In this document: in pieces, positions 26,202 through 35,765 of the stretch | How the letters are laid out: each line of letters opens with the position of its first letter | Numbering within the stretch: position 1 is the first letter of the stretch | Source of the DNA: an uncultured Sphaerochaeta sp. | Lineage (GTDB): Bacteria; Spirochaetota; Spirochaetia; Sphaerochaetales; Sphaerochaetaceae | Direction: 5' to 3' | Assembly: GCF_963677315.1 (NCBI RefSeq) | Contig: NZ_OY781939.1 | Location: 1,550,001-1,614,000, forward strand | Length of the DNA stretch: 64,000 nucleotides | Position numbers and translations under genes: made by a program | Notes under the pieces: model-generated | The model's database searches: none | What the model saw: only the letters and a program-made list of their open reading frames with translations | Told to the model about the DNA's origin: nothing

Positions 26202-27512
26202 TTACAGCTGTGCATCACGTTCAGTGATTTCAACTAATGTATCAACCAACTCACTGGATGAGAGATTGCCATCGATGAACAGGGGAAGATTGTCCACCAT
26301 TGCCTGCAAGAGGAACGGACGGGCTGGGCTCTGCCATAGTGGAGGTGTCTCCAACGCCACATCAGCAAATACTGCACCGATCTTCTGACCACCAAAGAAC
26401 GGATGTTCTTCCTCGGTTACCGCTGGGGAATCGAGAGCTTCGTACATCGTGGGATAGAAGTTGATCGTCTTATAACGATCCAGCTGACCATCAAGGGACA
26501 TATATGCATCATCCAGCACATCCCACACGATGTCCTTGATCTTTGAACTCTTGGTAATGGCGAATCCGGTACCACCCCAGACACTGGTGCGGTAACCACT
26601 GCCGTCTTCCCAGACCGGCATCGGTGCTACACGCCAATCTCCTGCCATGCTCTCAACACCAGGCTGCAATACCGAGGTATTGTACCAGTCAGGAGCAACC
26701 ATACCGGCTACCTTACCCGTTGAGAACGCTGTTGGGATGGAGGAACCCCAGAACTCATTGCCCAAGACAACCTCAAGTGAATTGGCATCAAGTGCCTCAC
26801 GAAGCATATCCAGTACCTTGATTGCTGCTTCCCTATTCTTTCCTTCACCAAGGACAAGGTTTCCTTCCTGGTCGAAGAACTGTCCGCCACGCTGGAGGAA
26901 CATCAGGGAGAAAATTCCCGAGGCATCATTGTCCATGACACCAATCTTGACTCCATGCTTAGCCAACTCTTTTCCTGCCTCGATGTACTCTTCCCAAGTT
27001 GTGGGAATGTCGACACCGTACTTCTCGAAGATAGCCGGCTGATAGTAATACACAGAAGCGGTCAGCGCACTCTCAAGCCCGTAGATCTTCCCTTCATGGG
27101 TGTACAGTGCCCAACGGCCCTGAACATAATCGTCGTAGCGGTCCCCAATCTTGTCGGTTAGGTCAACCAGGAAGGACTCTACATTATTGTCCTCCATCAA
27201 GGTAGGGAACCAGCCTTGCTCAACACCGATCAAGTCGGGCATCTCCTCCCCAGCAAGCGATGCGGTGATCAAGCTGGTAATCGTATTCGGCATGATTTGT
27301 GCGTCGAGTGCAATCTGGTAGTCAGGATTGTTCTCATTCATCATGTCGATACGTTTCTGGAAGAATTGACGATACAGATCATCGTGTGTCCACATCTTGA
27401 TCGTTACTGTCTCCCCCTTCTTTGGGGTTATGGATTCTTCTTTTGCTCCACCTGCCATAAGCAGTGAAGCGCCTACAACCAAAACAAGTAATACTGATAA
27501 GCATTTCTTCAT
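26202..27512 (-). CDS. Extracellular sugar-binding protein of ABC transporter
   Basis: 436 residues, family 1 solute-binding protein. Signal peptide MKKCLSVLLVLVVGASLLMAGG; the only Cys is at position 4, so there is no lipobox. Mature segments include VTIKMWTHDDLYRQFF, GEEMPDLIGVEQGWFPTL and GYRTSVWGGTGFAITKSSK. First gene of the leftward operon with the two permeases, the GH2 enzyme and the dehydrogenase. The AraC pair just upstream probably controls it. The 157-bp gap 27513-27669 should hold its promoter; no operator was recognised. Confidence 0.93.
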   Translation of the reverse strand: MKKCLSVLLVLVVGASLLMAGGAKEESITPKKGETVTIKMWTHDDLYRQFFQKRIDMMNENNPDYQIALDAQIMPNTITSLITASLAGEEMPDLIGVEQGWFPTLMEDNNVESFLVDLTDKIGDRYDDYVQGRWALYTHEGKIYGLESALTASVYYYQPAIFEKYGVDIPTTWEEYIEAGKELAKHGVKIGVMDNDASGIFSLMFLQRGGQFFDQEGNLVLGEGKNREAAIKVLDMLREALDANSLEVVLGNEFWGSSIPTAFSTGKVAGMVAPDWYNTSVLQPGVESMAGDWRVAPMPVWEDGSGYRTSVWGGTGFAITKSSKIKDIVWDVLDDAYMSLDGQLDRYKTINFYPTMYEALDSPAVTEEEHPFFGGQKIGAVFADVALETPPLWQSPARPFLLQAMVDNLPLFIDGNLSSSELVDTLVEITERDAQL

Positions 27513-27669
27513 AGTTTTACTACTCCTTTGTATTTAGTCTAGGAGCGGTTATGCGAACTGTCTATGGAACTCTTGATAAATTTATGGACAAAATGATAAT
27601 CACGAACCACAGCAAAAGTTAATCTATTATGGCTAGTATGATTCATATTATTTGTTCTTTTAAATCGGT

Positions 27670-28560
27670 TTATGTGTGTGCAACCTTTCTATATTCCCTA
27701 GGCGATACCCCAATTATCTTCTTGAAAACGCGAGAAAAATAGAACTGGTCAGTAAATCCTACATACTCTGCAATGCGGTTAATCGGCTCTGGAGTGGCAT
27801 CGAGATAGTAACAAGCACGCTGCATCCTCAGGTGCTGTACAAAAGCCATCGGAGAGTAGCCGGTCACCTCCTTGAATAGCTGGATTATCCGACTTGGACT
27901 GTACTGGGATCGTGAGATAAACGTTTCAAGGGTTATCTCCTCGGTCAGGTGACTCTGGGCATAGGCGATCAGATCCTCAATAACCCGCACCCCGGGAACA
28001 TTCAATGTATCGGTAGTAAAATACTCCTGCTCATAGGAGAGAGAGAGTATCAGGGCAGCAGCGCTGCTTGCTGCAAGCAGGTAGCGATGGGTGTAGCCTC
28101 TGGAGAGCGGGGTGAACACCTGTGTGAACAATCCCAGGATAACCGACTGGGAAGCATGCGGAATCTTTATACCCCTCCCTGAAAGCGCTCTAGGGACATA
28201 GGTCGGGGAGAAATCACCTGCAAAGTGAAACCAGTAGATCGACCAAGGGTGATCCTTGCTTGCCCCATAGAGATGGGCAGTTCTTTCTGGAATGGTAATG
28301 GCCTGTCCTTTGGAAAGATGGGTTACGGCTCCATCAATGCTGACAAACCCCTCGCCCTCTTCACAGTAGATGAAGATGTTCTGTTCGCACCCATGCAGAC
28401 GCTGACGGAGGTGGTATCGAGCATGGGGGAAATACCCTGCATCAGAGATTACAAACCCACGTAGAGCTGGATTGGCATTAAATGCATCCAGCATACTGCG
28501 TGGGATCACATAGAGTTTCTCCTTGGGAAAGCCCTCTCCCTTCTCACGAATTCTTGCCAT
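27670..28560 (-). CDS. AraC-family regulator with cupin sensor domain (1)
   Basis: 296 residues. N-terminal cupin-like sensor (QNIFIYCEEGEGFVSIDG, then ITIPERTAHLYGAS) and C-terminal double helix-turn-helix ending VTGYSPMAFVQHLRMQRACYYLD and YVGFTDQFYFSRVFKKIIGVSPREYRK. It follows the second AraC gene with a 17-nt overlap, so the two are co-expressed. It lies directly upstream of the binding-protein gene; presumed activator of the transporter/GH2 operon. Confidence 0.9.
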   Translation of the reverse strand: MARIREKGEGFPKEKLYVIPRSMLDAFNANPALRGFVISDAGYFPHARYHLRQRLHGCEQNIFIYCEEGEGFVSIDGAVTHLSKGQAITIPERTAHLYGASKDHPWSIYWFHFAGDFSPTYVPRALSGRGIKIPHASQSVILGLFTQVFTPLSRGYTHRYLLAASSAAALILSLSYEQEYFTTDTLNVPGVRVIEDLIAYAQSHLTEEITLETFISRSQYSPSRIIQLFKEVTGYSPMAFVQHLRMQRACYYLDATPEPINRIAEYVGFTDQFYFSRVFKKIIGVSPREYRKVAHT

Positions 28561-29410
28561 GTTGCTTCTCCCCCTCCCTATACTGCAGCGGACTCGAACC
28601 TACCCGTTTCTTGAAGTTCGTACAAAAGGAACTTGCTGTGGAAAACCCACAGCAGGAAGCAACCTTCTTGATCGGGAAATCAGTGGTACGCAAGAGGTAT
28701 TTGGCATTCGCCACCCGGTGGTTGAGCATGTATTCATGTGGGGAAAACCCGGTACTCTGCTTAAAGAGCCGGGAAAAGTAGTAAGGACTGAGATTTGCAC
28801 GCCTGGCAAGGTCCTCGACACTCAATGATTGCTCGATATGCATCGATATATACGTAAGAACTTCCTCAATGGCATCCACGCTGGAGGTCTTCTCGCCTGC
28901 AAACCGGGCAAGATAGAGTTCAGTCATCACATTTGTGATCAACTGTGAAATCCGTGCTTCATTGACCGTTTCCTTTTTGTCAAATACGGAGAATATCTGG
29001 TAGAGGTTGCGCTCAACCACATACGCTGATGGAAGCAATTGTATGACCGGTTCGCCCCCGAGAGAGAGCTCTGAAAACCAGCTTCTCAAGGTTGGCCCAT
29101 CTATATGCATCCAGAGAATCTCCCACCCTTCCTTCGATGCTTTGTAGGTATGCGCCTGATAACAGTCAAGCAAGGCGATGCTTCCTGTCCCCACCGACCT
29201 ATATTCCCCACCCTGGAGGACATACCCAGAGCCGGAGAGTGTGTAGATCAACAGGAAACTGTCATAGCGCTGTCGCGCAACAAGATATTCAGCGCTACAA
29301 TGATAGTGACCAATGCAGAGCAAGTAATAGAAAAGAGACCGTGCGCGACTGCTGGCACTATAAAGAAAAATTTTTGAAGGTTCTAATACCCCAGGACTAT
29401 GGTAATTCAT
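28544..29410 (-). CDS. AraC-family regulator with cupin sensor domain (2)
   Basis: 288 residues. Sensor part with SGSGYVLQGGEYRSVGTGSIALLDCYQAHTY, C-terminal DNA-binding domain SLSVEDLARRANLSPYYFSRLFKQSTGFSPHEYMLNHRV and CGFSTASSFCTNFKKRVGSSPLQYR. Two AraC proteins in tandem suggest hierarchical or mixed-sugar control of the neighbouring transporter operon and of the divergent DUF5107 gene. Confidence 0.9.
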   Translation of the reverse strand: MNYHSPGVLEPSKIFLYSASSRARSLFYYLLCIGHYHCSAEYLVARQRYDSFLLIYTLSGSGYVLQGGEYRSVGTGSIALLDCYQAHTYKASKEGWEILWMHIDGPTLRSWFSELSLGGEPVIQLLPSAYVVERNLYQIFSVFDKKETVNEARISQLITNVMTELYLARFAGEKTSSVDAIEEVLTYISMHIEQSLSVEDLARRANLSPYYFSRLFKQSTGFSPHEYMLNHRVANAKYLLRTTDFPIKKVASCCGFSTASSFCTNFKKRVGSSPLQYREGEKQHGKNS

Positions 29411-29581
29411 TGTTACAACCTAACTAAATGTATTTTACTCGATACTTCATATATGATAATAGTCCATGTTTATGAGAAAGACAATGCAGAAAAAAAGAGC
29501 AAGAAATCAAAATCAATGAGCAACTTTTCTTAATACGTATCCACCATTCCCTGCTACAATGACAGGCAGGAGGATACTCTC

Positions 29582-32500
29582 ATGCACGCAAGAATCTGGG
29601 AAGAAATGGTAACAATACCCACCTACACGGTCGGAGAGCCCAATGCAAACCCTATGTTCTTTGAGAACAGGGTCTATCAGGGCAGTAGTGGGAGAGTATA
29701 CCCCTACCCCATCATTGAGTCGGTCGGCGATACCAAGTCCGACCAACCGTATTCTGCCGTATTCTTGGAGAACGATTATCTGAAAATCATGGTGTTGCCC
29801 GGTCTTGGTGGAAGAATTCACAGAATCCTGGACAAGACCACTGGAGAGGATGCTGTTTATTACAATGAGGTGATTAAGCCAGCGTTGGTGGGCCTCCTAG
29901 GGCCTTGGATCAGCGGAGGAATCGAATTCAACTGGCCCCAGCATCACCGCCCAACCACCTTCATGCCGGTTGATTACCGCACCAAGGAAGATACCTCCAA
30001 CCACTCGGTCAGCATCCAGCTACATGACACTGACAGGATGTATGGAACCACATCCACCGCCACCATCACCCTCTATGATGACAAGGCCTATGTCGAGATC
30101 ACCGGTCAGTTGTACAACCCAACCCAGTTCCCCCAAACCTTTCTCTGGTGGGCGAACCCAGCCATTGCAGTGAATGACCACACCCAGTCCATCTTCCCCC
30201 CTGATGTACATGCCGTCATGGATCATGGCAAACGGGATGTATCGACATTCCCGATAGCCACAGGTATCTATTACAAGCATGACTATAGCGAGGGAGTCGA
30301 TATCTCTCGCTATAAGAATATCCCGGTTCCCACCTCATACATGGCTTACCATAGTGACTATGACTTCGTGGGAAGCTACGACCACCAGAAGCAGACAGGT
30401 ATTCTCCATATCGCCGACCACCATATCTCTCCTGGCAAGAAACAGTGGACATGGGGCTGTGGTGATTTCGGCAAGGCATGGGACAGGAACCTCACTGATG
30501 AGAATGGCCCCTATGTAGAATTGATGACTGGAGTCTTCACCGATAACCAGCCTGACTTCACGTTCCTCGAACCAGGGGAGGAAAAGACGTTCACCCAGTA
30601 CTTCCTTCCCTACAAGCAGGCACCCAGGGTGATCAACGCCACCAAAGACGTAGTACTCTCCCTGGACGAACAAAAGAAGCTCTCACTCTATGCGAGCAGC
30701 AAGGTCTCCCTAAGACTTGTTGTAACTTCGTCTTCCGATGATGTTCTCTTTGATAAGCAAATCATACTCAAGACAGCTGAGTGCTTTCTGGCAACGTTGC
30801 CAGAAACGGCCCATACCATTTCGCTCTATGCAAACGATGGAGAGCGATTGCTCTCCTCAAACATACAAACCAGAGAGCAAACACCCGATATTCCCGATCC
30901 AGCAAGAGCAATCCCTGCCCCCAAGAACATTGATACTGTAGAAGAATTGTACTTGGCTGCGGTTCACCTGGAGCAATATCGGCACGCTACCTTCAGAAGT
31001 GAACCCTACTACCAAGAAGCACTCAAGCGCGATCCAATGGATTACCGATGTACTACTGCATATGGAGAACTGTTACTGAAGAGAGGGTTATTTGAGAAAA
31101 GCGAAGACCTCTTCCGCTCTGCTATAAAACGAATAACCAAGCATAACCCCAATCCAATTGATAGCAAGGCACACACCCTTCTCGGTCTCAGTCTGTTCCA
31201 CCAAGAACGCTTTGAGGAAGCCTATGATGCCTTCTACAAGGCTATCTGGGACGGAAAGCAGCAGGAGCAGGGTTTTCTCTACCTAGGCATCCTGGAACTG
31301 AGAAAAAAACATTACAGTGAGGCCGTAACCTTCCTGGAGAAATCCCTCATTAGAAACAGCCACAACCTGAAAGCACGTGATTACCTTGCCTTTGCAGAGT
31401 TGCAGAGAGGAAACAGGGAGAGGGCAGAAGAGCTCATCAGAGAGACCCTCGAGATCGATTCGTTTGATATTCTTGCGCATGATTTACGAGCAGGTATAAA
31501 AACCAACAAGCAAAATACAACAAACATGTATGACGATTGCTCCCTTGGCTCCTATCGTCTCTTGACCCTCGCTGGCTTATACGCGGAGATTGGGATGTAT
31601 GAGAAGGCTTTTTCGATCCTCCCACAAGAGGAAGTTACCAATCCCATGGTGCTCTACTCCAAGGCATACTACAGCACTGAACCCAGGGAAACAGAGAGAC
31701 TCCTAACACAGGCCGAAGCCCTGGAGGACAGTACATACTTCCCGAACACCCTTGATGATTTAAAGATCCTTACCTCACTCGCAAGTACCCATAAGAACCT
31801 TTGGAAAGTGCATTACCTCCTTGGTATGTACTGGTATGATAAACGAGAACACGAAAAAGCAAAAAAATCATGGGAACAAGCCAACAAAAGCAACCCAGAA
31901 CATGCAAAGACGCTTCGCTGTCTCTCCTTGGTATATTTCAACCAGGAAGGAGACCCAGAGAGAGCAAGAGTGGCTCTTGAGCGTGCTTTTTCTCTGGATT
32001 CTGAGGACGACCGCCTGCTCTTTGAGCTCGACCAGCTGTATAAGAAATGTGGGAGAGAACCGGAAGAGAGAAAAACCCTCCTGGAGCAGCATAGGGATTT
32101 GGTATTCCGCCGTGATGACTTGATGATTGAGTATATTACCTTGCTGAACCTGACAAAGAACTATGAGAGGGCACAAGAACTGGAGCTTTCATACAGTTTC
32201 CATCCTTGGGAAGGCGGGGAAGGCAAGATTGCAACACAATATGTCATTACCCATGTGGAGTTGGCAAAGAAACAATCTGATCCTGAAAAAGCAAAAGACC
32301 TCTTGAACCAAGCACTTACCTACCCGGAAAACCTTCATGAGGGTAAGCTTGAGGGTAATAAGGATAATGAGGTTCATTACCTATTGGGGTGCCTCTATGA
32401 GCAAGAATATGACCATGAGCTTGCAGTACATCATTGGAATCTGGCCACACGGGGATTGTTGACTGCCACTGGTGCCCTGTACTACTACGACCAGAGTCCT

Positions 32501-32812
32501 CATCAGATTCTCTACAAGGGCCTCGCACTACGAAAGCTTGGAAGAGAACAGGAAGCAATGAACAGTTTTGATGAGCTCTTAAGGTATGGCAAGGAGCATA
32601 TGGATGATGAGGTGAGCATCGACTACTTTGCAGTCTCTCTCCCTGATCTCCAGGTATTCACTGAAGACCTATCAAAGAGAAACAGAATTCACTGTCTCTT
32701 CCTCATCGGCCTTGGCAACCTAGGCAAGAACAACAAGAAGGAAGCAGAAGAGGCGTTCAAGAAGGTGCTTGAGATGGATCCTGGGCATAGTGAGGGGAGG
32801 AGGATGGTGTAG
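29582..32812 (+). CDS. DUF5107 protein with long TPR array
   Basis: 1076 residues, no signal peptide. The N-terminal DUF5107 domain (about 30-350) has Trp-rich sugar-enzyme-like motifs GLGGRIHRILDKTTGEDAVYYN, LLGPWISGGIEFNWPQHHRPTT and WTWGCGDFGKAWDRNL. A beta-rich linker follows, and from about residue 455 to the end at least ten TPR repeats (for example FEKSEDLFRSAIKRI, YSEAVTFLEKSLIRNSHN, KEAEEAFKKVLEMDPGHSEG). RBS AGGAGG precedes ATG 29582. It is divergent from the AraC genes. DUF5107-TPR proteins recur in sugar loci, and the fold resembles aldose-epimerase-like or galactose-mutarotase-type proteins. The enzymatic role is unproven. Confidence 0.85.
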   Translation: MHARIWEEMVTIPTYTVGEPNANPMFFENRVYQGSSGRVYPYPIIESVGDTKSDQPYSAVFLENDYLKIMVLPGLGGRIHRILDKTTGEDAVYYNEVIKPALVGLLGPWISGGIEFNWPQHHRPTTFMPVDYRTKEDTSNHSVSIQLHDTDRMYGTTSTATITLYDDKAYVEITGQLYNPTQFPQTFLWWANPAIAVNDHTQSIFPPDVHAVMDHGKRDVSTFPIATGIYYKHDYSEGVDISRYKNIPVPTSYMAYHSDYDFVGSYDHQKQTGILHIADHHISPGKKQWTWGCGDFGKAWDRNLTDENGPYVELMTGVFTDNQPDFTFLEPGEEKTFTQYFLPYKQAPRVINATKDVVLSLDEQKKLSLYASSKVSLRLVVTSSSDDVLFDKQIILKTAECFLATLPETAHTISLYANDGERLLSSNIQTREQTPDIPDPARAIPAPKNIDTVEELYLAAVHLEQYRHATFRSEPYYQEALKRDPMDYRCTTAYGELLLKRGLFEKSEDLFRSAIKRITKHNPNPIDSKAHTLLGLSLFHQERFEEAYDAFYKAIWDGKQQEQGFLYLGILELRKKHYSEAVTFLEKSLIRNSHNLKARDYLAFAELQRGNRERAEELIRETLEIDSFDILAHDLRAGIKTNKQNTTNMYDDCSLGSYRLLTLAGLYAEIGMYEKAFSILPQEEVTNPMVLYSKAYYSTEPRETERLLTQAEALEDSTYFPNTLDDLKILTSLASTHKNLWKVHYLLGMYWYDKREHEKAKKSWEQANKSNPEHAKTLRCLSLVYFNQEGDPERARVALERAFSLDSEDDRLLFELDQLYKKCGREPEERKTLLEQHRDLVFRRDDLMIEYITLLNLTKNYERAQELELSYSFHPWEGGEGKIATQYVITHVELAKKQSDPEKAKDLLNQALTYPENLHEGKLEGNKDNEVHYLLGCLYEQEYDHELAVHHWNLATRGLLTATGALYYYDQSPHQILYKGLALRKLGREQEAMNSFDELLRYGKEHMDDEVSIDYFAVSLPDLQVFTEDLSKRNRIHCLFLIGLGNLGKNNKKEAEEAFKKVLEMDPGHSEGRRMV

Positions 32813-32825
32813 GGTTTCTTTTCCT

Positions 32826-34010
32826 CTACTCCACTCTCACCCCATCATCAGTCTTGCAGAAATGGACGGAGAAGATGTCCTTGTATTGGGGAAATTGCTG
32901 TAGGTATTCTCTGGTAACCTGTTCCTCTATCTCTTTCTTGTACGCTGGATCAATGAGAGCCATGCAACACCCTTTGAAGCCTGCGCCACTGAACCTACAG
33001 CCGTAGATACCAGGAACATGTTCTGAAATCTCATAGATGGCCTTCAGCTCGGGAGACCCTGTCTCCCAGGCATGGATGGAACTGTATCCGGAAGCGAATA
33101 CCAGCTTTCCGAAGGTCTCCAAATCTCCTTCCTTCCAGGCCTCAATACCTTTCGCTACGCGGTCCATCTCAGTAAAGTAATGCATGGCACGCTTTGCAAA
33201 CACCTCCGGGAGTTGGTCCCTGAACTCATCATATACAGAGGCAGGAACGTCCCTGAGCCTTGTATCCTTGTAGAGGCCATACTCAATACCAGCAAAGGCT
33301 TTCAGGCTATAAGCAGCGCTTTTTGCCTCATCCACCCGTGTGTTGTAGCCACTTCCGAGTACCCGGGAAACACCCGAGTAGAAAATGGCAATCTCAAACT
33401 TGGGGAGTGAAGGAGAAGAAGGAATCAGGGAGAAGGAATCGTCACGGGTATCGAGAGCCAAGAGATGTTGCTTTTTGCACAGCACCTCACACGATTGGTC
33501 GAGCTTCCCTACATTGATCCCTACATACCCATTCTCAGCAAACAACGCTGTCTTGATCAGCTCAGAGGCAGAGAGTTCAATACCGTTTGCAAGGCAAAGA
33601 GCATTAAGGTAACACAATACCACTGCAGCAGAGGAAGAGAGCCCCCCGATGGGAAGTGTCCCCTTGATCACACCCTTGATACCATTCTTCAACTCATAAT
33701 TCTGGGAAAGTGCATATGCAGCACCCTTGGCGTAATCACCCCAATTTCCCTGCCTCTCCCCAATATCCTGCAAATCAAAAGAGACGTGCTCGGGAAAGTT
33801 CATACTGTCAATATTTACCGCGCCATCAGTGGAAACAAGGAAGCGAAGGTATACGCCCTTATCCAAGGCAAAACCGGTAATAATGCCATACTGGTGGTCA
33901 ATATGAGCACCCAGCGGGCATACCCGGTAGGGAGCATAGGCTGTATGAATGTCTTTCTTCTCTGCCCAAGGGTACAAAGAGGTGAACTGTTTTTCTAAGG
34001 AATGTGGCAT
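32826..34010 (-). CDS. GHMP sugar kinase resembling plant galacturonokinase
   Basis: 394 residues, GHMP kinase. The signature near residue 28 reads APYRVCPLGAHIDHQYG. This is the variant seen in plant galacturonokinase (RICPLGAHIDHQGG) rather than the galactokinase GRVNLIGEHTDY. Further plant-like blocks are GGLSSSAAVVLCYLNAL (ATP loop), ENGYVGINVGKLDQ (catalytic Asp), AKRAMHYFTEMDRVAKGIEAW and CRFSGAGFKGCCMALID. Predicted product: a sugar-1-phosphate, perhaps galacturonate-1-phosphate. It is 108 nt downstream of the nucleotidyltransferase gene on the same strand. Substrate inferred from motif likeness recalled from memory, not tested. Confidence 0.78.
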   Translation of the reverse strand: MPHSLEKQFTSLYPWAEKKDIHTAYAPYRVCPLGAHIDHQYGIITGFALDKGVYLRFLVSTDGAVNIDSMNFPEHVSFDLQDIGERQGNWGDYAKGAAYALSQNYELKNGIKGVIKGTLPIGGLSSSAAVVLCYLNALCLANGIELSASELIKTALFAENGYVGINVGKLDQSCEVLCKKQHLLALDTRDDSFSLIPSSPSLPKFEIAIFYSGVSRVLGSGYNTRVDEAKSAAYSLKAFAGIEYGLYKDTRLRDVPASVYDEFRDQLPEVFAKRAMHYFTEMDRVAKGIEAWKEGDLETFGKLVFASGYSSIHAWETGSPELKAIYEISEHVPGIYGCRFSGAGFKGCCMALIDPAYKKEIEEQVTREYLQQFPQYKDIFSVHFCKTDDGVRVE

Positions 34011-34095
34011 GGTAATCTGTTTCCCCTAATGAATATCTTAAGTATTGTATCGCACTTTTAAAGCTCATGGTACAAATTTATGCAAAAAGCAGGAG

Positions 34096-34115
34096 GCCCG
34101 CTAGGCGTAGCGAGC
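34096..34115 (-). terminator. Hairpin after the nucleotidyltransferase gene
   Basis: Stem GCTCGCTA / TAGCGGGC (one G-T pair), loop CGCC on the minus strand, immediately after the stop codon. A five-T run follows about seven nt later. Possible rho-independent terminator, though imperfect. Confidence 0.5.
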
Positions 34116-34117
34116 TA

Positions 34118-34861
34118 CTATTTCTTCGGTCCCTCATACTCCGTTTTCACTTGCTCATAATCATCAAGGTTCCCTATATCCCACCGCTTGCCTGGCATTG
34201 GGTACGCATAGACAGAAGTCTGATTGCACAGCCAGGAAATGAAAGAACCCGGGGCATCAGTGTTACAGCCAGCAGCAATTGCCTGCTTGATCTTGGGGAT
34301 ATCTTCCTTCTTGTAGACATAGAAAGGGGGTACTGCCCAGTTACTCTTTGGCTCCTTGGGCTTCTCCTCCATCAATATGACCTTGTCTGAGTCATCGATG
34401 GAGGCAACCCCGGTTCTCTGGAGCCGGGGAATGGATGGTTCATAGTGACGCATGATACAAGTCCCTTGCTTCTCTCTGAAGAAGGACACAAACCCCGAGA
34501 AAGAGAAGTCGAGAAGGTTATCTCCTGCCAAGACCAACAGGTCCTCCTTGAGGTCCAGCTGATCGATGGCAAAAAGGATATCCTTCACTGCTCCCAGCCT
34601 ATTCTCATTGCTGGTTGAACCATCATCGAGAATGGTGATGGGATGAGAGAGCGAAGCACTTTCCTTCCAAGAGACAAAGTGGTCATAGAACTTATGGTTT
34701 GAAATGATTACATACTGGTCGATTCCAGGAATGGTATCAACATCAGAGAGAATCCAGTCCAAGACACTCTTCCCCTGAACCGGCAACAAGGGCTTGGGGA
34801 AGTTCTCTGTTAGAGGATAGAGCCGGGTAGCATAGCCGGCGCAGAGGATGAGACAGTGCAT
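34118..34861 (-). CDS. Sugar-1-phosphate nucleotidyltransferase (RmlA/GlmU-N type)
   Basis: 247 residues, single nucleotidyltransferase domain. N-terminal signature MHCLILCAGYATRLYPLTENFPKPLLPV (nucleotide and metal site), LAGDNLLDFSFSGF (metal Asp), EEKPKEPKSNWAVPPFYVY (sugar-phosphate site) and a C-terminal GKRWDIGNLDDYEQ. Lacks the left-handed helix acetyltransferase domain. Paired with the kinase at 32826, it probably converts the sugar-1-phosphate to an NDP-sugar. The nucleotide and the sugar are not readable from the sequence. Confidence 0.85.
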   Translation of the reverse strand: MHCLILCAGYATRLYPLTENFPKPLLPVQGKSVLDWILSDVDTIPGIDQYVIISNHKFYDHFVSWKESASLSHPITILDDGSTSNENRLGAVKDILFAIDQLDLKEDLLVLAGDNLLDFSFSGFVSFFREKQGTCIMRHYEPSIPRLQRTGVASIDDSDKVILMEEKPKEPKSNWAVPPFYVYKKEDIPKIKQAIAAGCNTDAPGSFISWLCNQTSVYAYPMPGKRWDIGNLDDYEQVKTEYEGPKK

Positions 34862-34932
34862 ATAATACAGACCTCACAAGTATAGATGTCCTCTATCTTA
34901 CCACACCTACCTTGTGATTTCCTTGGTATTTT

Positions 34933-35003
34933 TTAGTCCTTCTGATACCGCTGCTGTCCTGACGCCTCCTTATTGCTGACAGCGATCTGGCAGTCATGCA
35001 TAC
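34933..35003 (-). pseudogene. 3' remnant of a DUF1413-like gene
   Basis: Minus-strand translation gives MHDCQIAVSNKEASGQQRY followed by QKD and a stop. This matches the C-terminus of the gene at 37764-37997 (MHDCQITVSFKGASGQQRY, QKK). Only about 70 bp are left; nothing upstream matches. It occupies the 209-bp gap between the nucleotidyltransferase and GyrI-like genes. Confidence 0.75.
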
Positions 35004-35070
35004 ACTGTTTCAGTTTTAAGTTGACTACACACCAATGCATAAGAATTGATGTGGGAAAACGCAAGATACT

Positions 35071-35706
35071 CTAGGCTTTTCGCACCGGATGCCGGACAAC
35101 AGTTTTTAAGGTGTCTACACTACTTCTACGGGGATCGGTAAGATAGATCTCATGATGAAGACGTGTCGGGCTAACGTCCGGGATATACCCTTCCTGTAAG
35201 GCATAGGCATGCATCGCCTCAATGGTCGTCTGCTCACTATCATACGAACCAATGTGAAGTGCTTGGACGCAGAACCCCTCTGTATATGTACGATACTGAA
35301 CCCTCGAACAGTCGATTCCTTTCTTCCGAAAAGCTTCCTCCTTGGCCCACTCCACATCCTCTTCCTGTATGAAATCAGGTATTCTGATCATCGAGATGAA
35401 GGTTAGTAGATCTTTTCTTGTAATATCGAACCCTTGGTATGGCCCCTTCTGGAACCACAAGCCCTCAAGAGGGGGAACAACATATTCGAAGAAGCCCTCG
35501 ATCTTGTATGTACTTCTATAGCTCATTTTCAGGGTATAAGCCACGGTATAGAGTTGCTGTACTACCTGTTGGTACAACCCTCCCTCTTCATTTGGATCCC
35601 CGTCCCCTTCTGCAGCGATAAACTGTAAATTCGGAATGGTTATGAGGCTGGGTTGCTGTTTCGGAAGATAGAACTTTCGATATTCCTTTTTAAAATCATA
35701 CGCCAT
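35071..35706 (-). CDS. GyrI-like small-molecule-binding domain protein
   Basis: 211 residues, whole-length GyrI-like (SbmC/AraC effector-fold) protein. Typical opening DFKKEYRKFYLPKQQPSLITIPNLQFIAAEGDGDPN, and YEGFFEYVVPPLEGLW-like segments, ending in the RLHHEIYLTDPRR motif. No DNA-binding domain. Members bind or hydrolyse small cationic or cyclic molecules; the specific ligand is unknown. It lies 59 nt downstream of the WYL regulator stop on the same strand and may be co-transcribed. Confidence 0.87.
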   Translation of the reverse strand: MAYDFKKEYRKFYLPKQQPSLITIPNLQFIAAEGDGDPNEEGGLYQQVVQQLYTVAYTLKMSYRSTYKIEGFFEYVVPPLEGLWFQKGPYQGFDITRKDLLTFISMIRIPDFIQEEDVEWAKEEAFRKKGIDCSRVQYRTYTEGFCVQALHIGSYDSEQTTIEAMHAYALQEGYIPDVSPTRLHHEIYLTDPRRSSVDTLKTVVRHPVRKA

Positions 35707-35765
35707 GAAAAGCCTTCCTTAATCGATATGGATATACGGTAGCAGATGAAACTTGTCACCTTCTG

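Noticed and set aside
33465..33998. 177-codon plus-strand frame
   Set aside because: Antisense to the GHMP kinase, whose motifs are complete on the other strand.
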